Assembly (NCBI RefSeq): GCF_035938995.1 | Contig: NZ_DASZGI010000295.1 | Coordinates: forward strand, 1 to 17,705 | Reading direction: 5' to 3' | DNA: 17,705 bases | From: DASZGI01 sp035938995 | GTDB taxonomy: Bacteria; Actinomycetota; Actinomycetes; Streptomycetales; Catenulisporaceae | In this document: piece after piece, positions 6,847 to 12,728 of the stretch | Layout: every line of letters starts with the position of its first letter | Position numbering within the stretch: the stretch's first letter is position 1 | Notes under the pieces: model-generated | Seen by the model: only the letters and a program-made list of their open reading frames with translations | What the model was told of the DNA's origin: nothing | Databases searched by the model: none | Translations under genes and position numbers: made by a program

Positions 6847-7059
6847 ATGAACGGAACGACACGGCTGCGCGTCGACCCGACCCGCTGCACCGGCCACGGT
6901 TGCTGCGCGGAACTCCTCGCCGAGCACATCAGCCTCGACGAGTGGGGTTACCCGGTCATCGCCGAAGCGGACATCCCCGCCGTACTTCTCCGCGACGCCA
7001 AGCGCGCGGTAGCCGACTGCCCCGCCTTGGCTCTGCGGCTCAGCCGCGAAGCTTATTGA
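6847..7059 (+). CDS. Small ferredoxin with CxxHxxC cluster motif, 70 aa
   Basis: RLRVDPTRCTGHGCC (6-20) and DCPALALRL (57-65) are the cluster-binding ends of a short actinomycete ferredoxin. The motif is C-x2-H-x2-C...CP with an extra Cys directly before the second ligand (GCC). Relatives with a residue other than Cys at the third position are known as [3Fe-4S] or His-ligated [4Fe-4S] carriers, often partners of cytochromes P450. The central HISLDEWGYPVI segment is also typical. The gene follows the NuoF-like gene by 4 bases, which makes it the likely acceptor of that protein and donor to the di-heme membrane protein. Its last 20 bases overlap the end of the convergent T7SS operon. Confidence 0.87.
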   Translation: MNGTTRLRVDPTRCTGHGCCAELLAEHISLDEWGYPVIAEADIPAVLLRDAKRAVADCPALALRLSREAY

Positions 7060-7672
7060 ACAGCCGCTTGGCCGCGGTCGGCCCCTGCGGCTCCGGCTCC
7101 TGCGGGTGGTCGATGATCCACGGTTCGTCCGTCGAGGTCGGATCGTCCGGGGTCTTGAAGGGCTTGGCGGTGTACTTTGCGGCGAACTGCTCGATCTTCG
7201 CCGCGGTCTCGAGGGCGCCGAGCGGGACGCCGCGGCGGCCGCCGATGGCGGTCCTTCGCCCGTCGCCGACCGGCGTGAACAGACCGCCGAAACGCAGGTC
7301 TCCGGCGAACCAGAGGCTGGTGAGTAGAGGCGTCGCCCAATCCTGCTCGTCCGGCCACTTGACGGAGTACTGGCAGAGCGGCTTCTGAGTGGCGGGATCG
7401 AGAATCAACACCTGGCCCAGATCCGCCTTCCACACCCACCGGTTGGTCAGACCGTCGAGGACCGTGTGCGCGTTGAGGCTCTTCGGGTCCGCGATCTTCG
7501 ACCAGCGGCCGAGCTTGACCGGATACTCCTGCCAGGCAAACCGCTCGAGGAGGTACTTGTCTCGCTCGGCCTGCTCACGCCGCCACTTGCTCTGGCTGTT
7601 GAGGCCCTCCTGAATCCGCGCGGACAGCTGCGGATCGCTGAGCGGCGGGTTCGGCGGCGTCGGCGAGGTCAT
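7040..7672 (-). CDS. Unrecognised soluble protein, last gene of the T7SS operon, 210 aa
   Basis: I do not recognise the family. The N-terminus is Pro-rich (TSPTPPNPPLSDP), followed by a charged helical stretch (QSKWRREQAERDKYLLERF). A Trp/Tyr-rich, probably beta-rich core then covers about 50-130 (for example RWVWKADLGQVLILD, SVKWPDEQDW, LTSLWFAGDLRFGG), and a Pro/Asp/Glu-rich linker leads to a basic end (AAKRLFNKLRG). No signal peptide or membrane helix is seen. Its ATG overlaps the stop of the preceding gene (ATGA, 4 bases), so it is co-translated with it. In this position it could be a chaperone, immunity or accessory factor for the secreted proteins; that is context only. It ends 20 bases inside the convergent ferredoxin gene. 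Confidence 0.75.
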   Translation of the reverse strand: MTSPTPPNPPLSDPQLSARIQEGLNSQSKWRREQAERDKYLLERFAWQEYPVKLGRWSKIADPKSLNAHTVLDGLTNRWVWKADLGQVLILDPATQKPLCQYSVKWPDEQDWATPLLTSLWFAGDLRFGGLFTPVGDGRRTAIGGRRGVPLGALETAAKIEQFAAKYTAKPFKTPDDPTSTDEPWIIDHPQEPEPQGPTAAKRLFNKLRG

Positions 7673-8379
7673 GAGCCAAGTCCTCCGAGGATCTGGTTGA
7701 TCGACTGTGCGGTGCTGCCGGCGTCCTCGGAACCCCGCGGGGCGGTGAAGGAGACCGAGTTCGCCATGAGCACCATCATGGTCCGGAACTGCGGCCCGTG
7801 CGACACGTACGGCGTGGAGAACTCGATGGCCACCAGCCGGGTGCCGTCCTCGGACGGCACGAGGGCCTGGAGTTGGTAGACCTCGGCGTCGCCGGCCGGG
7901 CCCGCCTCCCCGGGCAGCTGCGGACGCTGCAGGGTGACGATGCTCTCGAAGAACAGCGTCGGCCCGCTCGCGAGGTCAACCAGGTCCGCCTGCCCGTGCT
8001 CGCCGGCTTCGGCCTTGATTTCGACGAGATCCCCCAGCACGAGCCGGGGATTGCGCTTCTCGCCCAGCTCCTGCAACGAAAGGACCAGGCTGGACGAGAC
8101 GATCGTGCCGTCCTCGGCCCCGTGCCAGCCGAGCCCGCAGTACACGCCGTTGCGCTGTTCGAGTTGGTCGAGCAACACGCTGAACGTGCCGATGACGGCG
8201 GACAGAAGCTCCTGCTGCTCGGGTGGCGCGAGTTCGCGCAGATTCGCCTCGGCCGTCGCCAGGACGTCGTCGGTGTCGGTGAGCGGCAGGGGGAAGTAGC
8301 CCTGCGGCATCTCGATCCAGAAGTTCAGCGCCTCGTCCGCGGATTCGGTCGCGGAGAGGATGTCCGTGATCCCGGGCAT
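7669..8379 (-). CDS. Unrecognised protein of the T7SS operon, 236 aa
   Basis: The N-terminal part has FWIEMPQGYFPLPLTDTDD, then an acidic helical stretch (LATAEANLRELAPPEQQELL). A strand-rich C-terminal half includes VYCGLGWHGAEDGTIVSSSL, an EVYQLQALVPSEDGTRLVAIEF segment and SHGPQFRTMMVLMANSVSFT. The overall shape, a helical start and a globular alpha/beta end, resembles proteins that in actinomycetes sit beside WXG100 genes, but I cannot name a family. There is no signal peptide or transmembrane helix. Its ATG overlaps the stop of the 459-aa secreted-type gene by one base (TGATG) and its own stop overlaps the next start, so its dosage is tied to both. A chaperone or immunity role is possible but unproven. 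Confidence 0.75.
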   Translation of the reverse strand: MPGITDILSATESADEALNFWIEMPQGYFPLPLTDTDDVLATAEANLRELAPPEQQELLSAVIGTFSVLLDQLEQRNGVYCGLGWHGAEDGTIVSSSLVLSLQELGEKRNPRLVLGDLVEIKAEAGEHGQADLVDLASGPTLFFESIVTLQRPQLPGEAGPAGDAEVYQLQALVPSEDGTRLVAIEFSTPYVSHGPQFRTMMVLMANSVSFTAPRGSEDAGSTAQSINQILGGLGS

Positions 8380-9758
8380 CAGCCGATCGCCTGCTTGACG
8401 TCGTGGTACAGGCTGCTGACGACGGACTTGCCCTTCCAGGCGAGCTCGACGTTCTGGCCGACCGTCTGCGCGGCCTCGTCACCGAGGCTGAATACCTTCG
8501 TCACCGCAGGCATGACGCCGTACTTGACCGGCAAGCTCAGCGAGTGCGCGCCGTACGACATGGCGTTGAAGACCCGGTTCCCGTAGGTCGCGCCGTCCTT
8601 GATGGCCTGCGCGCCGCCCTCGAACGCGTCCTCGGTGATGCCGGTGACGCCGCGGGCGATGGACGGGATGTCCGCGAGGGTACCCGTTGTCGCCTCGGCA
8701 GCGCTGCCGACGAGCTTGCCGATCACGGGTATGGACTTGGTCGCGTCCACGGCGCCTTCGACGCCGTATCCCGCCTTGCCGAGCGCGCCGACGCCGGGTA
8801 TGACGCTGAGTGCGTCGAGGCCCACCGAGGAGGCGTTCTTCAGGTTCTGCAGGGTGAAGTGGCCGGTGAGCAGGCCGCCGAGCGCGTCGCGGACCTTCGG
8901 GTTGGCGAAGTCGCAGGCCAGGGCGCCGACTCCGGCACCGATGGCGACCGCGCCCGCGACCACGTCGATCGGGGGCGGCGTGCACAGCGCGATCAGGCCC
9001 GCCACGGCGGAGATCGTGGACAACACCGAGTGGATCACGTCGAGGTGGCTCGACACCCAGCTGCCAACGGCCTTCAGGCCACTGGTGAAGTCGTTCCACA
9101 GGCTCGAGAAGAAGCCGGGCTTGGCCGGGGCGAGGTTCTTGGTCGCCTGCTCGAGCTGCTGGGCGTACCGCTTCGCCGCCGCCTCGTGCTGCGACGCCAG
9201 TTCCTGCGCCCGCTTCATGATGGCGTCGAGTTCCTGGTGCGCCTGGTCGGCCGCGTTGCCCGCGCTCCGGACGGCGGACTCCGCCTCGTCAATCCGGGAC
9301 TGCGCGGCCTGCAAGTCCTGCTGCGTGTTGAAGAACTGGCCGACCAGCTTGAGGTCCGGGTTGTTCTGGGCCTGCTGGAGCTCCTGGTCGGCGTGCTGCA
9401 CGGCCTGCTTCGCTTCCGCAGCCTCCTGATCCAGTTTTCCGGCCACGTCCTTGAAGCCGAGCAGGTCGGTGTGCCAGTTCTTGAGCACGTCCACGGCGTT
9501 GGTCAGCGACGTGTGGGCGTTGGTCAGGTCGGTGGCGAGCTTGGAGTTGAAGTGCTCGCGGAAGGCGTCGCCCGCGGCTCCCTGCCACACTCCGCTGTTG
9601 GAATTGCGCATCTGGTCCAGCAGCGAGCCGGACTGCTGCATCGAATCCACGGCCTGCGACAGCCCCGACTCCATGGCGGAGACATCGTCCGGCACCCCCG
9701 GCACCGGGTTGAATCCGAGGTTCGGGTAGGTGGCCGCGCCGTCGGGGAAGACGCTCAC
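8379..9758 (-). CDS. Putative T7SS-secreted WXG-domain protein with hydrophobic C-terminal half, 459 aa
   Basis: The GTG at 9758 is chosen because it overlaps the WXG100 stop (GTGA) and gives a sensible N-terminus; an upstream extension in the same frame is shadow coding. Residues about 15-105 form a helical WXG-type domain with VWQGAAGDAFREHF (57-70), the WXG turn. Residues about 105-205 are a long Gln/Ala/Glu-rich coiled coil. Residues 220-285 are hydrophobic and helical (AVAGLIALC, VVAGAVAIGAGVGALACDF). Next comes GLDALSVIPGVGALGKAGYG (313-332), a glycine-rich amphipathic stretch often seen in the linker of T7SS and polymorphic-toxin proteins. The remaining ~125 residues show no known toxin signature. 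It is probably exported with the WXG100 partner. Toxin, pore-forming or structural roles are all possible. Confidence 0.8.
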   Translation of the reverse strand: MSVFPDGAATYPNLGFNPVPGVPDDVSAMESGLSQAVDSMQQSGSLLDQMRNSNSGVWQGAAGDAFREHFNSKLATDLTNAHTSLTNAVDVLKNWHTDLLGFKDVAGKLDQEAAEAKQAVQHADQELQQAQNNPDLKLVGQFFNTQQDLQAAQSRIDEAESAVRSAGNAADQAHQELDAIMKRAQELASQHEAAAKRYAQQLEQATKNLAPAKPGFFSSLWNDFTSGLKAVGSWVSSHLDVIHSVLSTISAVAGLIALCTPPPIDVVAGAVAIGAGVGALACDFANPKVRDALGGLLTGHFTLQNLKNASSVGLDALSVIPGVGALGKAGYGVEGAVDATKSIPVIGKLVGSAAEATTGTLADIPSIARGVTGITEDAFEGGAQAIKDGATYGNRVFNAMSYGAHSLSLPVKYGVMPAVTKVFSLGDEAAQTVGQNVELAWKGKSVVSSLYHDVKQAIG

Positions 9759-10105
9759 TTCGCCCCCCTCGGCGTCGCCGCGGCGACCAGCGGATCGATC
9801 TGGCCCACGACCCCGTTGAGCTGGTTGGCCGCCTGGCTCACGGCGTCGTCGCATTGCTTGTACGCGTCGTGGGCTTTCTTCACGCCGTCGTTCGTTTCCT
9901 GGATCATCTGGCGAAGCTGCCCCAGACCGTATTGCCAGGTGTTCTGGAAATCGTCGGCGGCGGAATTCAGCTCGGACGTCCCCAATTGCCCCGCGTGCGA
10001 CGAGCTCATCGCTTTCAGCGCCGCGTCCATCTGATCGCCCGCGTCCTGAAGCGTTTTCGTCATCTGTTGCAGGACGTCCAAATCCACCCGGAAAAATCCG
10101 CTCAT
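9755..10105 (-). CDS. WXG100/EspC-like T7SS secretion partner, 116 aa
   Basis: Small helical-hairpin protein of the ESX (type VII) substrate superfamily. The N-terminal helix starts FRVDLDVLQQMTKTLQDAG. The turn is NTWQYGLGQL, that is W57-Q-Y-G60, one residue longer than the canonical WXG; a FQxxWxYG form is, from memory, frequent in streptomycete relatives. The C-terminal helix contains AYKQCDDAV with Y82-x3-D86, a match to the YxxxD/E export signal. The length of 116 is slightly above the usual ~100. The ribosome site GGGGAG lies 5 bases before the ATG. It is the first gene of the operon and overlaps the next by four bases. Such proteins usually form a dimer with a WXG partner, here probably the 459-aa protein, before export. 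No EccC-type ATPase or other secretion component lies in the window. Confidence 0.87.
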   Translation of the reverse strand: MSGFFRVDLDVLQQMTKTLQDAGDQMDAALKAMSSSHAGQLGTSELNSAADDFQNTWQYGLGQLRQMIQETNDGVKKAHDAYKQCDDAVSQAANQLNGVVGQIDPLVAAATPRGAK

Positions 10106-10157
10106 CGTTGCTCCCCGGTCTGCACGATGGCCCCCGCTCGGCTGGAAGCCATGGACG

Positions 10158-10186
10158 ACCTTAGCCGCTCCCCATGGCGCCGCGAA
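10158..10186 (-). promoter_or_regulatory. Possible promoter of the T7SS operon
   Basis: On the minus strand TAAGGT (10163-10158) fits the TAnnnT -10 pattern. TTCGCG (10186-10181) lies 17 bases upstream as a weak -35. This would give a leader of about 45 bases before the WXG100 start. The -35 match is poor, so the call is tentative. Confidence 0.35.
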
Positions 10187-10205
10187 ACAGGAAGGTCATG
10201 ATCGC

Positions 10206-10223
10206 ATCCGCCCCGGGGCGGAT
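10206..10223. promoter_or_regulatory. Perfect 18-bp palindrome between the T7SS operon and aidB
   Basis: ATCCGCCCCGGGGCGGAT is a perfect inverted repeat with no spacer. It sits 35 bases upstream of the aidB start and about 100 bases upstream of the WXG100 start, in the divergent intergenic region. A spacerless palindrome suits a dimeric regulator, and it could also fold as a hairpin in RNA. I do not recognise the binding protein. GC-rich DNA makes partial palindromes common, but a perfect 18-mer is less so. Confidence 0.5.
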
Positions 10224-10257
10224 TCCCCAACGCCGTCAGAGGGATAAGACTGAGGGC

Positions 10258-11940
10258 ATGGACCAGCAGACAGCGTCGCCGCTTGCGGAGCAAACAGATC
10301 CATATCAAACCGTACCGAACCAGCCGCCGCCGTTGCGCGACTACGACTCCTTCGCCGCGGACGAGGCTTTGGTGGAGGCGGTCTCCCGGCACGGCGGGCG
10401 CGGCTCGCTCGACTCCCTCTCCGCGCTCGGCCGCCTGGCCGGCTCGGCGAAGGCGCTGGCCTGGGCGGAAAAGGCGAACGCGCATCCGCCGGTTCTGCGG
10501 ACCTTCGACCGCTACGGCAACCGGATCGACGAGGTCGAGTTCCACCCCGCCTGGCACCGCCTGATGGACGCCGCGGTCAGCCACGGCCTGGCCGGCGCGG
10601 CGTGGATCGGCGGGCCCGCGGCGCACGTGACGAGAGCGGCGGGGTTCATGGTGTGGAGCGGAACCGAATCAGGACACGGATGTCCGATCTCGATGACCTA
10701 CGCCGGCGTCGCGGCGCTGCGCGCCGATCCGGAAGTCGACCCGACCTGGGAGCCCGGCCTCACCTCCCATATCTACGACTTCGGACTGCGCCCGGCCAGC
10801 GAGAAGGCCGGGCTGGTGTGCGGCATGGCGATGACCGAGAAGCAGGGCGGCTCCGACGTCCGGGCGAACACGACGCGAGCGGTGCCGCTCGATGCGGCCG
10901 GGGAGTACCTGCTGACCGGCCACAAGTGGTTCTGCTCGGCGCCGATGAGCGACCTGTTCCTGGTCCTGGCGCAGGCTCCGGATGGCCTGACCTGCTTTGT
11001 CGTGCCGCGCGTGCTGTCGGACGGGACGCGAAACCCGTTCCTGCTGCAACGGCTCAAGGACAAGCTCGGCAACCGGTCCAACGCGTCCGCCGAGGTGGTG
11101 TTCGACCGCACCTGGGGCCGTCGGCTAGGGCCCGAGGGCCGCGGGGTGGCGACCATCATCGAGATGGTCGGCATGACCCGGCTCGACTGCGTCAGCGGGT
11201 CCGCGGCCCTCATGCGGCGGGCGGTGGCCGAGGCGACGCACCACGCGGCCCATCGCCGGGCGTTCGGGTCGGCACTCATCGACAAACCCCTGATGCAGAA
11301 CGTGCTGGCGGATCTGGCGGTGGAGTCGGAGGCCGCGACCGCGCTGGCGATCCGGCTCGCCGCCGCGTTCGACGACGACGGTGAGGGCGAGGCGGACCGG
11401 GCGCTGCACCGACTCGGCGTCGCGGTCGGCAAGTACTGGGTGACCAAACGGGCCATCGCCGTCGCGGCGGAGGCGCTCGAATGCCTTGGCGGCAACGGCT
11501 ACGTAGAGGAGTCCGGCATGCCCCGGCTGCTGCGCGAGGCCCCGGTCAACTCGGTCTGGGAGGGGTCCGGCAACGTCAACGCCCTCGACGTGCTGCGCGC
11601 GCTCTCGCGCGAGGCGGAGGCGGCGCAAGCGCTGATCGGCGAGGCGGCGCTCGCGCGCGGTGCGGACAAGCGATTCGACGCGGCGCTGCTCGAACTCGAG
11701 GGCGCGCTCTCCCGGCTGCGCGAGTCGGACCAGGACGGCGCCGAGTTCCAAGCCCGCCGCCTGGTCGAGCGGTTGGCGACGGTGTTGCAGGGCTCGCTGC
11801 TGCTCCGCTTCGCCCCTTCGCCGGTCGCCGACGCCTTCTGCGCCTCCCGACTCGCGGATGGCGGCGCGACCTTCGGCACGCTGCCGCCGGGCGTGGACGC
11901 GAAGGCGATCGTGGAGAGGGCCCGGCCGCTGTTCGGCTAG
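10258..11940 (+). CDS. aidB: AidB-like acyl-CoA dehydrogenase family flavoprotein, 560 aa
   Basis: Length and motifs match AidB, the large FAD-containing acyl-CoA dehydrogenase relative of the adaptive response to alkylation damage. RYGNRIDEVEFHPAWH (85-100) is a hallmark of the AidB N-terminal domain. AMTEKQGGSDVRANTT (191-206) is the flavin-binding loop, and LKDKLGNRSNASAEVVF (266-282) corresponds to the conserved LKxKLGxRxxASxE-F stretch. ECLGGNGYVEESGMPRLLRE (408-427) precedes VNSVWEGSGNVNALDVLRAL, in which E435 is at the catalytic-Glu position. I chose the ATG at 10258; an upstream in-frame start at 10174 would add a basic 28-residue leader across the divergent promoter region. AidB binds DNA and is thought to protect or deactivate alkylating agents; the true substrate is unsettled. 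A degenerate copy of the last 16 codons follows the stop. Confidence 0.88.
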   Translation: MDQQTASPLAEQTDPYQTVPNQPPPLRDYDSFAADEALVEAVSRHGGRGSLDSLSALGRLAGSAKALAWAEKANAHPPVLRTFDRYGNRIDEVEFHPAWHRLMDAAVSHGLAGAAWIGGPAAHVTRAAGFMVWSGTESGHGCPISMTYAGVAALRADPEVDPTWEPGLTSHIYDFGLRPASEKAGLVCGMAMTEKQGGSDVRANTTRAVPLDAAGEYLLTGHKWFCSAPMSDLFLVLAQAPDGLTCFVVPRVLSDGTRNPFLLQRLKDKLGNRSNASAEVVFDRTWGRRLGPEGRGVATIIEMVGMTRLDCVSGSAALMRRAVAEATHHAAHRRAFGSALIDKPLMQNVLADLAVESEAATALAIRLAAAFDDDGEGEADRALHRLGVAVGKYWVTKRAIAVAAEALECLGGNGYVEESGMPRLLREAPVNSVWEGSGNVNALDVLRALSREAEAAQALIGEAALARGADKRFDAALLELEGALSRLRESDQDGAEFQARRLVERLATVLQGSLLLRFAPSPVADAFCASRLADGGATFGTLPPGVDAKAIVERARPLFG

Positions 11941-12011
11941 GGGGCTGCGCGGCGCTTGCGGGATTGGATGCCAAGGTCACTGTGGAGAGGGCCCGGCTGC
12001 TGATCGGCTGA
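11893..12011 (+). repeat. Degenerate duplicate of the aidB 3' end
   Basis: The last 16 codons of aidB including the stop (11893-11940, VDAKAIVERARPLFG*) recur 71 bases downstream at 11964-12011 as LDAKVTVERARLLIG*. By eye 37 of 48 bases are identical, with GTGGAGAGGGCCCGG exact in both. The second copy is in a different frame from aidB and is preceded by no start, so it is not a gene. It is either the tail of a mostly deleted tandem aidB paralogue or an old local duplication. Confidence 0.75.
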
Positions 12012-12018
12012 GTGTGCT

Positions 12019-12065
12019 CACCCAGGTGGACGCGGCGGGGTGCGGCCCGCCGCGTCGCCTGGGTG
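12019..12065 (+). terminator. Long two-part hairpin terminator after aidB
   Basis: CACCCAGG (12019-12026) pairs with CCTGGGTG (12058-12065) and GACGCGGCGGG (12029-12039) with CCCGCCGCGTC (12046-12056). Only a TG/G internal bulge separates the two stems, and the loop is GTGCGG. The 19 paired bases make this the strongest hairpin I found in the window. No U-run follows. It probably ends the aidB transcript. Confidence 0.75.
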
Positions 12066-12096
12066 ACTGGTTCGGGGGCCGTAACGACGAACCAGT
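12066..12096 (+). promoter_or_regulatory. 8-bp inverted repeat upstream of the EF-hand gene
   Basis: ACTGGTTC (12066-12073) and GAACCAGT (12089-12096) are perfect inverted repeats with a 15-base spacer, directly adjoining the preceding terminator stem. They end one base before AAGGAG (12098-12103), the ribosome site of the EF-hand gene. It could be an operator or an mRNA hairpin affecting initiation. No promoter hexamers are evident nearby. Confidence 0.45.
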
Positions 12097-12110
12097 CAAG
12101 GAGCGCGGCA

Positions 12111-12677
12111 ATGCTTACGGAACTCCAGGCGGCGAAGCTGGACCGGCGGTTCGAACTGCTCGACGCGGACGGCGACGGCTTCATCACCGCAGCCGACTAC
12201 GACCAGACCGCGGTCGCCGTGTGCGTGGCGTTCGAGTACCTCGAGGGCTCGCCGCAGCACGAACGGGTGCATGTGACGTTCCTGACCATGTGGGACAAGC
12301 TGAGCCGGAAGATGGACGGCAGGCACTCCGGACGCATCTCCCGCGACCAGTTCATCTCCTCCTGCACGGACAGCATCATCCAGCGCGAGGGCGGCTACGA
12401 CCGCAACATCCGCCCGGTCGTGGACGCGGTCTTCGACATCATCGACGCCGACGGCAACGGCGTGCTGGACGTGGACGAGCTGGCGACCTGGTTCAACGCC
12501 TACGGGGTCTGCGTGGACGACGCGCAGCGCGCCTTCACCGAGCTGGACCGCAACGGCGACGGCGTGCTCAGCCGCGGCGAGATCCACCAGGCCGTCGAGG
12601 AGTACTACACCAGCGACGACCCGAAGGCCCGCGGCAACAAGATCTACGGCCCGCTGACGGTGGCCCTGCCGAAGTGA
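12111..12677 (+). CDS. EF-hand calcium-binding protein (calerythrin/sarcoplasmic type), 188 aa
   Basis: Cytosolic Ca2+ sensor or buffer of the actinomycete calerythrin group. Four EF-hands are visible. Hand 1 is DADGDGFITAAD (18-29). Hand 2 (69-80, DGRHSGRISRDQ) is degenerate and lacks acidic residues at key positions including the last, so it probably does not bind. Hand 3 is DADGNGVLDVDE (112-123) and hand 4 is DRNGDGVLSRGE (146-157). Hands 1, 3 and 4 have all the usual ligands; hand 1 has Asp instead of Glu at position 12, which often changes Ca2+/Mg2+ preference. Three active sites and one dead second site is the calerythrin pattern. AAGGAG lies 7 bases before the ATG. No signal peptide is seen. 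The gene is isolated between a terminator and a convergent gene. Confidence 0.93.
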   Translation: MLTELQAAKLDRRFELLDADGDGFITAADYDQTAVAVCVAFEYLEGSPQHERVHVTFLTMWDKLSRKMDGRHSGRISRDQFISSCTDSIIQREGGYDRNIRPVVDAVFDIIDADGNGVLDVDELATWFNAYGVCVDDAQRAFTELDRNGDGVLSRGEIHQAVEEYYTSDDPKARGNKIYGPLTVALPK

Positions 12678-12705
12678 TTCGCCATCAGTTCGTCGTCGGT
12701 TCGCC

Positions 12706-12728
12706 GTGACTCGCCGCGGGGCGATCAC
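12706..12728. terminator. Bidirectional hairpin between convergent genes
   Basis: GTGA-C-TCGCC (12706-12715) pairs with GGCGA-TCAC (12720-12728), with one bulged C and loop GCGG. It lies between the stop of the EF-hand gene and the stop of the convergent oxidase gene, whose stop codon is part of the stem. Stable on either strand; no U-run. Confidence 0.5.

Noticed and set aside
8379..9758. Naming the 459-aa protein a toxin with an immunity partner
   Set aside because: No nuclease, deaminase, ADP-ribosyltransferase or other toxin motif is visible at the C-terminus; only the context is toxin-like.
9759..9854. N-terminal extension of the 459-aa T7SS protein (32 residues)
   Set aside because: It lies wholly inside the WXG100 gene and is Arg/Gly-rich shadow; the GTG at 9758 overlaps the WXG100 stop as expected.
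8403..10034. Plus-strand open frame (543 codons) antisense to the T7SS operon
   Set aside because: The composition is of shadow type; the minus strand has WXG proteins, ribosome sites and coupled junctions.
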